Shown here: positions 23,200 to 34,094 of the stretch, piece by piece | How the letters are laid out: each line of letters starts with the position of its first letter | Numbering within the stretch: the stretch's first letter is position 1 | From: Spongilla lacustris | Lineage: Eukaryota; Porifera; Demospongiae; Spongillida; Spongillidae | Direction of reading: 5' to 3' | Length of the DNA: 64,000 nt | Assembly (NCBI GenBank): GCA_949361645.1 | Contig: OX442416.1 | Location: forward strand, 5,308,629-5,372,628 | Program-made: the position numbers and the translations under genes | The notes under the pieces: model-generated | What the model was told of the DNA's origin: nothing | Databases searched by the model: none | The model's input: the letters and a program-made list of their open reading frames with translations, nothing else

Positions 23200-23397
23200 A
23201 GTTGGGCGTAGCTCGACCTTCGCGTATTGGGTATCTAATATCTAGCCTATACCTGGATTTGTACCCATCTGATAGTGTATGTGGGCTATACTATTATCAC
23301 ATACAGCCCACATACGCTATTAGATGCATGGGTAATAAATCCAGGTATACCCGACCTTCCGCCAATACGCGAAGGTACGGTCGGGCTACGCCCAACT
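23200..23397. mobile_element. Hairpin MITE with GTTGGGCGTAGC ends
   Basis: Left end gttgggcgtagctcgacctt and right end cggtcgggctacgcccaac are inverted, and the inner words cgcgtattgg, cctggattt and gtgtatgtgggct also pair. Total length is about 198 bp with almost no loop. A related terminus gttgggcgtagcccaacctt occurs at 54291, so this is a multi-copy family. Confidence 0.8.
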
Positions 23398-23548
23398 AGC
23401 CCCCCTCCACGTTTTCTCGTTTATCATAAACGTTCAACCAAACACTTAGCCTTCCAATCCTCGTAACTGCTCTGCCTCATGCGTGTATAAACTGATGTGC
23501 GCACGCGTACGTGGAGGTTTCCTTTTAGAATAGCGAGTGTTGCTGGCC

Positions 23549-23850
23549 ATGGACGACGAAATCGTTTTGAACTCAGTTCTTGTTAAAACGAAGGTATCCA
23601 GGCCAGTTGATGTTCAAAAGATCAGAAACGTTCTTTTAGACGAAAGCGCGTGGAAATTACAATGTTGACAATGGCGCTCTTTATTTACAAATTGTTCCAA
23701 GATATGAGTGGCGATCAACAGTGATCAAATCAAAAGAAGAGCAGGAAAGAATAATGATAGTTTGCCACGCTTCTGTTCATGATCACCAGAAGGCAAATCG
23801 TCAGGCCTGGCGCGTATCAAGAATTTCAAACCAATTAACATTGTACGTCA
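23549..23850 (+). pseudogene. Coding-like fragment in two frames, possible integrase zinc-binding region
   Basis: An ATG at 23549 opens 39 codons (MDDEIVLNSVLVKTKV..) to a TGA at 23666. After a one-base shift at the same place the frame continues with LYLQIVPRYEWRSTV and KEEQERIMIVCHASVHDH. The second part loosely resembles the H2C2 zinc-binding region that precedes integrase catalytic domains (E/Q-x-I..CH..). The match is weak and the frame is lost near 23870 in a poly-G tract. It lies between the two GTCCCCC clusters, so it may be cargo or remnant coding sequence of that element. Confidence 0.3.
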
Positions 23851-23871
23851 ATATGCAATCGAATACGAGCC

Positions 23872-23994
23872 GGGGGGGGGGGGGGGGGGGGGGGGGGGAG
23901 CGCCAAATTAATACAAGCGGGGAGAGGGGGTAAGCTTAGTATCAATTAAGTTTAGTAAATATTATTCTATTGGAGGGGGGGGAGGGGGGGGGGT
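23872..23994 (+). repeat. Poly-G tracts
   Basis: Two G-rich runs, about 28 bases at 23872-23899 and a broken run at 23975-23997, with quadruplex potential. Confidence 0.9.
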
Positions 23995-24629
23995 GGGGTT
24001 CAGGTAACACGGAAACCTCTATGGATATGCTCCTGATCGTTGTATAGGTAAATGCATGCGACCACCATGTATAGAAGCATGACTGTATAACTTTGATATT
24101 GGGTGTTCACTTACTTCCAGCAAAGAAAAATCGTACAAAGTTCAAGAGTCAGTTGGCAAAGGTGTTTACAAGGTAAATGGCTCTGCACTGCATGCAGCAA
24201 ACATCTGTCTGACAATGAAGCATGTTTTTTTGTGATATCATGGTATTTTATGACCACACGCGGACAAGCTAAATCCTACTTTGCATGCACATGAATTTTC
24301 ATACGATTTACATTTGTAAACATTTACACAAGAATGCCTTTCCTTGAAATGAGAGCCTTTAGTAATAACTAATTAGCTGCTCTGCACACAACGTAACTAC
24401 CCTTGTACACTTGTACCAATCAGATCAAATCTTTCACATGCATGCGCAATGACGAGCGCGGGCACGCAGACGCATGTACATGTATTAAGATATACATGTA
24501 TCATGATATGGCATGCATGACGTAATACATGCACGTATAAAACGACTAACGTATATGTATATCGATCCGATTTGGTTGTATTACTTATGCTCGTACATTC
24601 CAGGCCTGTATTTAAAGTATAGGACATTC

Positions 24630-24680
24630 TATCCTAGGCACCAGTGTCCCCCATGCATGGGGGGACACTGGTGCCTAGGG
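24630..24680. repeat. Near-perfect short palindrome CCTAGGCACCAGTGTCCCCC
   Basis: The motif cctaggcaccagtgtccccc is followed, across a 6-bp centre atgcat, by its exact complement. It is built from the same module as 23040-23190 and may be the right end of that element. Confidence 0.8.
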
Positions 24681-24699
24681 TAGGACAATTATCAACCAT

Positions 24700-25450
24700 G
24701 TCCAGTGCACTCCTCCATTTTACACGGGAACCTCGAAGACATAAATTTGTGGCTCTTGACGGTGAACGCATCAGATAAAAAACAACTAACACAGAGGTTG
24801 GAACCATGGCTTGATGTGGTAGCTTAAAGTTTGTGAGGACACGATCGACAGAATGCTTCCATCAATGTTTGTGCTTCCTATCCCAAAGCAAATCAAGGCG
24901 AAAATTTTACAAATCATTGTAACTGTTTACTATGGGATTTAATATCAAATCATTAAATCAAGTTCTTGGTTGTATGTATACCCATGAGTGACTTCCACAT
25001 ACATAATGCAAATGGCAATTGTATGTGCATATACCACCACAAATCGCATGATAGGGGCTCAGTCCAATAGTGAAAAACTCTTTATCCTTCAGGAACAGTT
25101 AAGGGTCATTGAAGATAGCATGTCTTTCTTAGACGAAATAACAGAAAAGGTTAATGGGAGATAAGTGCAATATTCAGATGCATGCTTTGTGGTCAAGCTT
25201 AATTTGTGTACATGTAGCCGCTTTTTTGCTGTATGAAACCATCCATTGAAAGCATGCAGATCCAGCAGGGCCTTAGAACATGCACAGGTATTTTTGGATT
25301 TGGAATTCGCCGCGCTTGTTGTTGAAAGTAGAGAATTAAAGATGTTTAGCTAGCAGTGCATGTCAAATGTGAAAAAGGAGGTGGGGGTAAGGGCACCTTC
25401 AACTTACATTATATGTACTAGTTGTGCTATCAGGGACTTATTTCCTTCAT
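24700..25450. other. No supported gene
   Basis: AT-rich sequence with short frames only; no recognisable motif. Confidence 0.45.
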
Positions 25451-25454
25451 GTTT

Positions 25455-25552
25455 TAAATCATAATGAAAGCCAATGTGGTCAAGTCTAATTTCTTACCAT
25501 AGTGTAGTAGTTTCTATGCAGAGACATTAGACTTCACCACATTGGCTTTAAT
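25455..25552. mobile_element. Short hairpin element, about 98 bp
   Basis: The arm aaagccaatgtggtcaag (about 25459) and its inverse cttcaccacattggcttt (about 25533) with tctaat/attaga extensions form a stem of about 27 bp around a loop of about 40 bp. Confidence 0.75.
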
Positions 25553-25689
25553 ATTTTTTGAAACAATAGCTTTCTTTGTTGTTTTCAACCATGCAGTGAT
25601 TTGGTCTCCATGGAAATACTCTACTAAAATATCAGTAGACTAATAACAATGCAAAATTGTTGCCTAGTGTATGATCATCTGTAGGGGAG

Positions 25690-26100
25690 GAGACGGTCAT
25701 CTGCAGTGGAGGAAAACTTGAGAGTAGCAATGGTGAGCTAGAGGTAGAAGAGTCTGTGGTACAGAGAGAAAATCAGGGCCTTGAATGAGGCCAGGATCAA
25801 GGCAGCAGAAGAAGGCGTGACCGTGGTGAAATAGAGTTAGAAGAAGAGCTAAAGTTGGAACAAGGAGGAGATTGAGGAGAAGATGTTAGCGGCCGGGGGA
25901 CCATTGTGGGAGGAGATCCTGATGAGAGGGAGGAGACATTGTCTGTAGTGGATGTAGTGAGCTTAAGGGAGTGAGAGTAGATGGTGGCAGAAGAGACTAT
26001 AGTGCAGAGGGAGAATGGGGCCATGAAGGAAGCCAGACTTGTGGTGGCAAGGCTGGGACATCAATGCAACAGAGAGAAACTGAGTGGAGCCAAAGCCGTG
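25690..26100 (+). pseudogene. Decayed coding tandem repeat, coiled-coil-like
   Basis: Two related purine-rich segments (about 25725-25830 and 25965-26060) encode similar peptides when read in the best frame: VEESVVQREN..LNEARIKAA and EETIVQRENGAMKEARLVVA. Several frame breaks separate them. The heptad-like charged pattern suggests a coiled-coil repeat protein, but no family is identified. No intact frame remains. Confidence 0.35.
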
Positions 26101-26194
26101 TTATAAAGTCTATTCACTGGGAGCAACATTTGAACAAAAATCCATGGAACAAGTAAATAAAAAAAAATTCTCCAAGATAAAGTTGGTGATATAT

Positions 26195-26365
26195 AGGATT
26201 TGAAGGCAATGGTGGTGTAATAAGGAAGGAAACAAGGGTATAGTAATAAGGGAAAATGTAATAGTCCTACACAAACAAAATGCTTGTAATATCATACAGA
26301 TGTGCTAAGAGTATAGGACTATTACATTATTATTAGACCCTTGTTTTTACACCACCATTGCCTAA
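26195..26365. mobile_element. MITE of about 170 bp with GGCAATGGTGGTGTAA ends
   Basis: The left arm ggcaatggtggtgtaataag..aacaaggg..aatgtaatagtccta and right arm taggactattacatt..cccttgttt..ttacaccaccattgcc are inverted. The loop is about 45 bp. No ORF. Confidence 0.85.
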
Positions 26366-26666
26366 AAGAAATTTCTCTAAGAGAAAGTTTTTATTTAATT
26401 GTATCATAATGAACTCATAGAATGCTAACAAACAATTATGCAGCACGTTTACAATTACGGGTGTGTGTATAATGCGGTTTATGATATTGAAAACTCTAGT
26501 GTGTTTGCATGACACAAGTCCGCTTCCTTCTCGGAATTAACAATGTAAGCGGTTACGGTAATTACTATGGTAACGCACCGAATTTTAATGGCGACTCGTG
26601 AAATGTCTTCTCCCGGAGCAACACGTTTTCATTGCTTTCTGCCTGGATTGAAATTAAATTAGTTGC

Positions 26667-26717
26667 ATGACTAGTCAGAACGTTGTGGCAGAGTCAGTTT
26701 ATAAACCCGGGGAAAAG
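26667..26717 (+). CDS. Candidate first coding exon, 17 codons
   Basis: An ATG opens MTSQNVVAESVYKPGEK followed by a consensus donor GTAAGC. It ends in phase 0. Length, position and donor fit a short first coding exon, but no downstream exon was linked to it, so the call rests on signals alone. Confidence 0.3.
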
Positions 26718-26768
26718 GTAAGCTAGGTTTTGTAATGCTTGCATGGGGCGCCATTTTGGTCCGTTAGG

Positions 26769-26776
26769 TATAAAAA
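26769..26776 (+). promoter_or_regulatory. TATA box upstream of the signal-peptide exon
   Basis: TATAAAAA lies 60 bp before the ATG at 26836, leaving room for a transcription start about 30 bp downstream and a short leader. Confidence 0.4.
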
Positions 26777-26835
26777 CCGATCCACGCCGCACACCATCAT
26801 CTCATTTCAATAACCGGCTTTAATTACGATCGAGA

Positions 26836-26967
26836 ATGCTGAAGGAAGTAATTCTTGTGACCCTACTGAGCTTGTTTGCTGACGCCAGTCCTCTGGGCTA
26901 TAAGGTTTGCTGCCATCACAGTGATAAGATGATTACTATAATTGCCCACCATAGAACACAGTTGTGA
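26836..26967 (+). CDS. Candidate secreted-protein first exon (signal peptide)
   Basis: An ATG behind a TATA box opens MLKEVILVTLLSLFADASPL, a typical cleavable signal peptide with a hydrophobic core and an Ala-Ser/Ala-x-Ala-like cleavage region. After GYK at 26904 there is a possible GT donor (gtttgc, phase 0). If unspliced the frame stops at 26967 after 43 codons. It is the nearest upstream plus-strand signal-peptide exon to the microexon array at 32353-36350, and its phase-0 end would be compatible, but two transposons lie between and no transcript evidence is available. Confidence 0.4.
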   Translation: MLKEVILVTLLSLFADASPLGYKVCCHHSDKMITIIAHHRTQL

Positions 26968-27455
26968 CGAGTGGGGACATAGGCGTAAGAATGAACAATC
27001 GGAGTCCGTAGGCAGTATTCTAACCACTTGACCTGTCTATTCATGCCCATGTTGCAAACCAACAATGAAGGGTGTAAGTCCTGCTGTTGTATAACGTCAA
27101 AACGCGCATTCATGTCACCATGAATTTAATTTTACATATATAAAACAAAGCAACTTGGTACTTATTTAGGCAGTTAGGAAATAAAAAAAAGGCCAAAACA
27201 GCTGCGTTTAACAGTACATGTATAGACCTTATTCGACCGCAATATGAATATATAAATGTCACACGCTCGTCCCAATATTGGTTCAATTACTCACGCGACA
27301 CGTCCAATATTGGTTCAATTACTTCACGCGACACGAAGTTCTCTAAAGGCGAGTGAGTTCAGGAACTATCAGCGATCACTTTTAAAAGCATAAAACTTTC
27401 ATACAAGGTTGGTTACGTACTTTTCTATCGATTTGGTGATCCGCGTGGTGCGAGG

Positions 27456-28257
27456 TTATAGTTTGCCGTCCCTGTATTGAAAACAATCTTGTAATCCCTC
27501 TGGCCCTCCGTGAAAAGGGTAAAAAGGAACACCAGCGACATAAATAAGCTCTCTATCATACCGTGGGTGTAATAGGACTGATTTGACTTCACCTCGTTTT
27601 TTGTTATTTATAACATAATCAAGACAAGGCAATTTAATGACTTCTACAGGGCCGTAGATAACTTTTATACTTTGGGGGGGGCACAATAGGTCTGAATGTC
27701 ATATATTGTGATCTAAATTCAGTCTAATTAATTCATATCTAATATTCGTCACTGTTAGGCATGCCCTGTACGTATAAGCCTACATGTAAGCACAATTCTT
27801 CACAACTTGATTTGAACCATGCGTGCGTGCGTACCGCTCATTAAGGAAAAATCCCGGCGACTGGAATTGCGGTTTGCAGGCTCACTTGAGTGAAGTATTA
27901 CCTCAGCTTTATTACCCGAATTTTGCAGAGACTTATGAGTTCGAGTCAAGTCATCAATATTGACATTGTGATTGTCACGCATGTGATTACACTTTTTAAA
28001 AAGTATAATTAATTTTACAGAAATTTTGGGGGGGCACGTGCCCCCCCAAGCTCCCCCTTATCTACGGCCTTGCTTCTACTGTGAGCCAATTTTTGTAAAG
28101 ATACAACACGGAACGGTGTTACCCCTAGCATACCAAGCTTCTCTTTATAGCGCAACTTTTCCACCGTATCAAGCTGCTTAAACGAATCCGACAGTTCAGC
28201 CATATTCGTATATCCATTAACGGCGACGCCTTTCCAATTATGCCACATGCATGTCAC
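27456..28257 (-). pseudogene. Unrecognised ORF split by a MITE
   Basis: Minus-strand coding-like sequence at 28257-28079 (including LDTVEKLRYKEKLGMLGVTP and VVSLQKLAHS) resumes at 27640-27456 (VIKLPCLDYVINNKKRGEVK, then LHPRYDRELIYVAGVPFYPF) after a 426-bp element. When the element and one copy of its 6-bp duplication are removed, the two halves are in different frames, so there is an additional one-base shift or an intron. I do not recognise the family. Confidence 0.4.
27647..28072. mobile_element. TIR element (CARGGCCGTAGATAA ends), 426 bp
   Basis: Left end cagggccgtagataac and right end ttatctacggccttg are inverted. The element is flanked by the direct repeat CTTCTA (27641-27646 and 28073-28078). 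Internal poly-G/poly-C motifs (ggggggggcac / gtgcccccccaa) also pair. The CAGGGCCG-type end resembles hAT-class MITEs although the visible duplication is 6 bp. No ORF belongs to it. Confidence 0.8.
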
Positions 28258-28339
28258 ACAAGAATATATTCATATTTGCAGTCGAATAAGGTCTACATGT
28301 GTATATCTAGCGTCACCCACTGTGCAAAAACTTTGTTAT

Positions 28340-28420
28340 ACGATAGCGTATTCTATAGCGTATATTTGAATATACACCTTAAATATACGCACCAGCGTAT
28401 AGAACCATATTCGCAAGTGC
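28340..28420. repeat. Small cluster of GCGTAT/ATACGC inverted words
   Basis: The words gcgtattctatagcgtat, atatacgcaccagcgtat and agaaccatattcgc occur as short direct and inverted repeats over about 80 bp. Confidence 0.5.
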
Positions 28421-29656
28421 GAATATTCAAATATAACCCATTTGTGGTTGCTTAGCAAACCGTTTAATTCACTTTGTGGCTACGTTGTCGGTCACCGTAT
28501 ACTAAGTGCTTCACACCCTCGTTCCCGATCCAGTTTAGTCGATTAAGAATTTTAATCCTCTTGCACATGTATAACAAAACAACAAACTAACAGTCCGAGT
28601 AGACAATCTGCATATATTCGATCCAAGGCACCTGTACAGAATACGAACAATAAATTCATAACGTAAAAAAATATTTAACTCACCACATAACATCCTCGTT
28701 CTGTTTGTACACGATTCTATATATAAAGCAACATATACATTATTAGGCACTGCGGAATCCTTGATTTTAGACCGTAAAATCCTAGACGTCAGAAGAAAAG
28801 TTTTCTGTTTGCAATTTTAAAAATATTTATTGACACCATTTGGTAAAAACGATCTGGTAGCTTCATTGTGGCTTACTATGCATTCAGAACGACTGCCGAA
28901 TGCGTGAGCAATAGACCAGACTAGTTTTTAAGTTTTAAAACACGCACCGTATTTATTAAGTGTTGTTCAAATCGAATATAGTTTTCTGGCCACGATTTTC
29001 GACTCCAAAACGCTGCGTCCCCTCCACGGTAAGTACTCTCCCCTCTAGATAATTCATCCTTCTATATTTCTACGAAGTTTCATAAAGATTTGACGAAGCG
29101 CAGGGTACCTTCAACGATGCGCCAGTTACTGAACATCTTTGGACCGATACATCAAATGGTACTATACACCAGGATCTACAGAAACATCATAACTTAGTTT
29201 GGATCACTAAAAATGTCGGAATTCATATCTGACACTAAATTTTCAGGGTCAAAACATTAAGGTATCTTCAGGTTAAGGTTTTGGCTTACAACTCAACAAA
29301 TAGTTCGACTTAAGAGCTCCTTTTTTTTTGCACAGATAGCTCATTATAGTAGGTTTAATGATAGATCGATCACGCGCCTACGTGTAGGCAATTTAAGCCT
29401 ACCTGTAGGCGTTCTTTTGTATAGTGCTAAGGTACTTTTTCGTGATATAAAAAATTGCAAATTGATACTATGCAAAGCTGAAACATTGCTCTTTCTATTA
29501 AAAGTTATTTCATTCTCATTTCCTAACCGAATCGTCGCGTGCATGCTTTCAATGGCGAAGCTAGGGCATAAAAGTTGGTAGCGAAGTGCGGGTTTTGAGA
29601 GGCAAGTTTTCCACACAAAAGGAGTCGTTCAAGCGTCGGAAGGAGTAGGACGGGCA

Positions 29657-31580
29657 CGAAAATGGATTGTAAAGCTGAATGGTGGTGTTTTGGAGCGTTT
29701 TTCTGCTAGAACGTTGGAGCTGGAACAAAGGCATTTAATTATGCTCCCATCAACGTCCATCAGGTCTGTTTCACAGGAGGAAGAAGACTCCTGCAGCTCC
29801 AATACTTCCTCCGATGAAAGCTGCACCAGTAACAATTACGAAATGCACGAAGTAGATGAAGATGGAGCATCCCGTCGAGCAAGCGACATTTCAGAAAGGT
29901 AAGACTCTCCCCTTTCAATATCCGTTGCGGTTCATTGCACGAGAGGTCCACGGAGCTGGATTTTTGGAAAATGATGATGCCTGCAGATCTCATGCGCAAC
30001 ATCATCGAAGCCACCAACCTGCATACTGAAATGGCACAGAAACCTCTTGATTATGAGCAGCTGCAGCATTTCTTTGGCATTCTACTTGCAATGACTCTGG
30101 CTTCAGGAGGTGAGCGAAGGGATATGTGGAAAACTGAATCAAATGGGCCATTCCCTGCCCCTGCGCATGCTCTTGGGAGGTATATGGCCTGCCATGATTT
30201 CGAAAGAATACTTCGGAACTTGAAGCTGTGTGTGTACACCGATGAAGAGTTAGTCCGTGGTTGCCCATTCGAGAAGTGCAGTGGATTCTTTTAATAGGAA
30301 TCGCAGAGGGGGCATCTCACCTGGTGTAACATTGTGTGCTGACGAGAGTATGGGAAGTTGGCGAGGATTGGCTGCTAAGGTACATAGATGATGCTGTTGT
30401 AGGGCTACCACATGTAACTAAAATTGCCAGGAAACCAGAAGGGGTTGGAACTGAATACCGCACACTGTCCTGTGGGGAGACCAATATCATGCTGCAACTT
30501 GAGATCCAGGAAGGGAAGGTTCCAATGCAAGGAAAAGAGTATGCAAAGGATTATGGCTCTGGCACATCATCACTTTTACGGTTGACCAGACACTGGAGTG
30601 GATCTGATCGTACGGTTGTTGCCGACTCAGCATTTGCTTCATTGAAGACAGCAGAAGCACTACACAAACATCGTGGTTTTCGTTTCATTGGCTTAGTGAA
30701 GACTGCTCACAAGCAATTTCCGAAAGCATGCATGGCTTCAGAAATATCCTTACACAAATAGGGGTGACCATTGTGTACTCCAGGCCAATATTGATGGAAG
30801 GCAGTACATGGCTGTGGGATGGAATGACAAGAAACTGAAAATGTTCATTTCTAGTACCAGCAGGACGACTGAAGCTCTCTGCCCTGCCTACAAGAAGCGC
30901 TTTCGTCAATCCACACCAGAAGACAGAAGAAGTAAAGAGGCCAGCAGTTGTGGAGGCATATTTTGACAACGCAAATGCTATTGATGTGCATAACCATCTG
31001 CGCCAGTGGGGCCTTGAGTTGGAGCGTCATTGGAAAACGCAAACGTGGTGGCATCGCAATTTTGCTACTATCTTCGGCATGTGCGAGTCTGATGCATATC
31101 TTGCCTTCCGGTATTTTCATCCTCTTGCTCCCATTCTTTCTCACAGAGAGTTTACAGAGCGCCTATCTTTGCAGCTACTTAACCTATAAATCGTTGATCG
31201 ATCGTTCCACGACACTGCATGGGCCTTCCGCACGTCTTCGGAAACACATGCCTGTAGCGCCCACTGAACAGCCATTGCAGACAGTAGTTGCAAAGATAAT
31301 GAGCAGCCACACTCTAAAAACTAATATGAGAGAGTGTCCAGTGTTTCAATACAAGCGTCAGCGACTGGAGCAAGATGAAGAAGGCACCTCACACAATGGC
31401 CGTGTACCTAGTGTGCAACGGAAGTGTAGCGTCTGCTGTGACAGAAAGACAGCATATTATTGCGACGAGTGCACGCAGCTACGCGAGGAGATCGTTCCTA
31501 TTTGTAACCCTGGAAGTACAAAGCCTGGATTTACATCGTGCCTGGCTTTTCACATTGACCAAGTTACGATCGCGCTTTGA
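29657..31580 (+). pseudogene. piggyBac-like (DDE_Tnp_1_7) transposase, frameshifted
   Basis: The acidic N-terminal region (SISVSQEEEDSC-like, about 29690-29902) is followed by the piggyBac core at 29935-30294 with LMRNIIEATNLHTE, HFFGILLAMTLASGG and LGRYMACHDFERIL. The first catalytic Asp (LCADESMGSWRG) falls in another frame at about 30290-30360. The second (RTVVADSAFASLKTAEAL) is at about 30612-30660, and the third is in AIDVHNHLRQWG at about 30975-31010. A Cys-rich tail (CSVCCDRKTAYYCDEC) at about 31426-31475 matches the C-terminal zinc-binding region. At least four frame changes separate these blocks, so no active protein is made. All three acidic residues are still visible. Confidence 0.85.
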
Positions 31581-31981
31581 GCCAGAAAGCAATTTAATTA
31601 CCTGATTCAAACTATGTGTTTGACATGAATTCTTTGCGTACATTTCATGCTGCTATCATACATTTACTCAAAAATGCATTTCAATTCGCTGTAATATTTA
31701 CAGCAGGGCTGTAGTTATTTTCCAAACGTTGCAATACGCGAACGCCTACGCGTAGGTTAAGACGCCTACAAGTAGGCGACGAGCTAACATTAAATGTTGA
31801 ATGTTTGAAATCTTAACTCCAATTCGTTGTGAAGTTAGGATTGCTTTTATAAGGTTTTGATATGAGTGCTGCTTAGCATCATTACGGCCGAATTAATTCG
31901 ACTTAAGAGATGAAAATCATGTCATACTATTCAGAGGTCCCTAAAGTAACTGTATAATTTTTAATAATTTATCAGAAAATG

Positions 31982-31999
31982 GCCCCCCCCCCCCCCCCC
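31982..31999 (+). repeat. Poly-C tract inside the piggyBac element
   Basis: A run of about 18 C near the right end of the element. Confidence 0.9.
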
Positions 32000-32352
32000 A
32001 CCAGAGGTGTGCTACATGTATGAAGCGCAATTAAGCTACCAGATCGTTTTTACCATGGATAGTTTTTTCTTTTTGTTCTGATGTCTAGGACTATACGGTC
32101 TAAAATCATGGATTCCGCAGTGTCTAACTGAATTTGAGCGATCGTGTGCATTTTCCATTGCACCTCAGACTTTCAATTGTCATAAACTTGTAGCGCCCGG
32201 GATTAAAAATAAAATAAAAATAGGGGAATTCTAATCATGCATGAATTTTAATTTATCATCACCATTTTATTTATTTTTATTTTATACACGTACATATGCG
32301 TATTTCTCATTCACATGTCTACTTATATCTCGTTATGTAATGAACTCCGCAG

Positions 32353-33191
32353 TCTGTAAGTATCAACCAGCAAGTGTTCAATGTTCTTGAATTTGCCTAT
32401 TACGTTTCACCGCGGATATACTATTATGAAATTAACACAATTCAGTGTGTAAGTATCATTCTTTCGCATGGGTGACTTATATGATTAATACACATACATA
32501 ACGACACCATGGGTACTTTACGAACACGGGCTGCAGCCTGTAAGTATACTTATATTATATATATATATATATATCCCTTATACGTGTTGCACTTCACTTC
32601 GAATTACCTTATTTATTTTTCAGACTGTACGTGTAAATGAAGTTGCTTTTTCCAATTGCGCTAAACTGAACATATATTTATTCTTTTTTTTTTTTTTTTA
32701 CCATGAATGCCATTACGATCCATATACCGTAAACAGGGAGTAGTAAGTGTATCCAATTGCACATTTATGTAATATTACTATTATAATCTTACCCTCCTGT
32801 ATATGAACAGAACGTAAGTATCTTACACGAATCACTTACATGCGTTACATTATATTAGCGCTGAATTAGATTAACAGTATTCCTTCAATAAAAAAGCCTC
32901 CTACGCATGCATTCAATACACAAAAGTACATTGTACTAGAGGAATAGGCGTACTGTTAATCCAATTGAAGCCATGCAAGTGAATGAAATACATTGTTAAT
33001 TTTGTGATACGCTCATTATTAACTACTCAGGGCGGAGTAAGCCATTTTCCATCAGTTACAACGCGTATTTATTTCTTATCACCATGGATTCAACTATGAA
33101 CGATGTAGTGTGTACGTAATTATGTAATTTCAACAATAATCGCTTACTTATTCCATGTTACCATGAATAACTATCATCAACAATGCAGACA
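32353..33191 (+). CDS. Putative microexons 1-9 of the array
   Basis: Each block lies between an AG and a GT donor: TCT 32353; TGT 32446; CCT 32537; ACT 32624 (donor gtacgt); GGAGTA 32737 (6 nt); AAC 32811; GGCGGA 33031 (6 nt, donor gtaagc); TGT 33109 (donor gtacgt); ACA 33189. Positions are the first base. The first unit is about 225 bp after the right end of the piggyBac element. The 220-bp interval after 32813 holds no clear unit. Coding status is inferred from splice-like flanks only. Confidence 0.45.
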
Positions 33192-33324
33192 GTAAGTATC
33201 TGTAATAGTGACAGTGCATTTCCCATTGCACCTGTATTAGCATATCTACGTACATGTACTTATTCCTTGCTACCATGGATGTAATATTATCCACCGCGGA
33301 TACTATATATCATGAACAATGCAG

Positions 33325-34011
33325 GATGTAAATACTAATTTTTACATTGCAGTTTTAACCATGTTTACTGCTCTTATTATCACCACTATCAACAACTGAT
33401 GCAGAGTGTAAGTATTACTTTTAAATTGCACCATATTGTGCCTACTCCCTTGCCACCACATCCACTACTGTAGATTGTAAGTGTCAATGATTTTCAAAAC
33501 TGCTCACCATTTATTTTACTGATATGAACAAACAATGCAAGGCTGAGTTGAACGTAAGTATACTGAAGGCATCTGTATTTAAACTCTTGTGTCTAATGAA
33601 ACCTAATTGTCTCTTGTCACCTTGGATACTGTTATTGCAGAAAGTAAGTATTAATACATGTATGCACACAAATAGTGAATAAAATTAAACTACTGTGCAT
33701 TTGGTCTTAAATTAATACATGTACTCTATTTTTTATGACCATGGATACCATCAATATAAAGTTTTTTGTAAGTAGGAACGGTAGCATTTCCCACATTTGA
33801 GAACTTTAGCTTTAATTCCACTTAATCCTTGCCATTTCTATTAACAATGCAGCGCGTAGGTGCCAACTTGTATAACGTTTACCCCATAATCCTTAACTGC
33901 CCCTGCTTATATTACCGTTGTTGCAGTATGTAAGTTATAGTTTCCATATTTACCTCCGCTAACATGTCTTTTATTCCTTGTCACCGGATACATATATGAA
34001 CACTACAGACA
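33325..34011 (+). CDS. Putative microexons 10-18 of the array
   Basis: GAT 33325 (donor gtaaat); AGT 33405; ATT 33474; a 12-nt block starting GCTGAG 33542; AAA 33641; TTTTTT 33762 (6 nt, AG taken from ataaag); CGC 33853 (donor gtaggt); TAT 33927; ACA 34009. The 12-nt block uses a degenerate acceptor (gcaag). All lengths are multiples of three. Confidence 0.45.
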
Positions 34012-34094
34012 GTAAGTATTAGTGCTAATGCATTTTTCATTGCCTCTGGTCTTGCCTGCTTAATTCATGTTGGATGCTGCTACGAACAATGTAG

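Larger units (their letters stand above)
28743..32127 (+). mobile_element. piggyBac-like transposon, 3.4 kb, decayed
   Basis: Terminal inverted repeats of about 35 bp: TTAGGCACTGCGGAATCC plus tgattttagaccgta on the left, and the complement ending gattccgcagtgtctaa on the right. A longer inner inverted match (taagctaccagatcg type, about 28850 and 32030) supports one element. Subterminal words with ctacgtgtaggc occur near 29375 and 31740. The encoded transposase is piggyBac-type (see next entry). The outermost bases are TTAG..CTAA rather than a clean TTAA duplication. The right end adjoins the microexon array. Confidence 0.85.

Noticed and set aside
23040..24690. Single-gene interpretation with the coding-like fragment at 23549
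   Set aside because: The frame breaks at 23666 and again in poly-G near 23870, and the resemblance to an integrase zinc-binding region is weak, so it was kept only as a low-confidence remnant.
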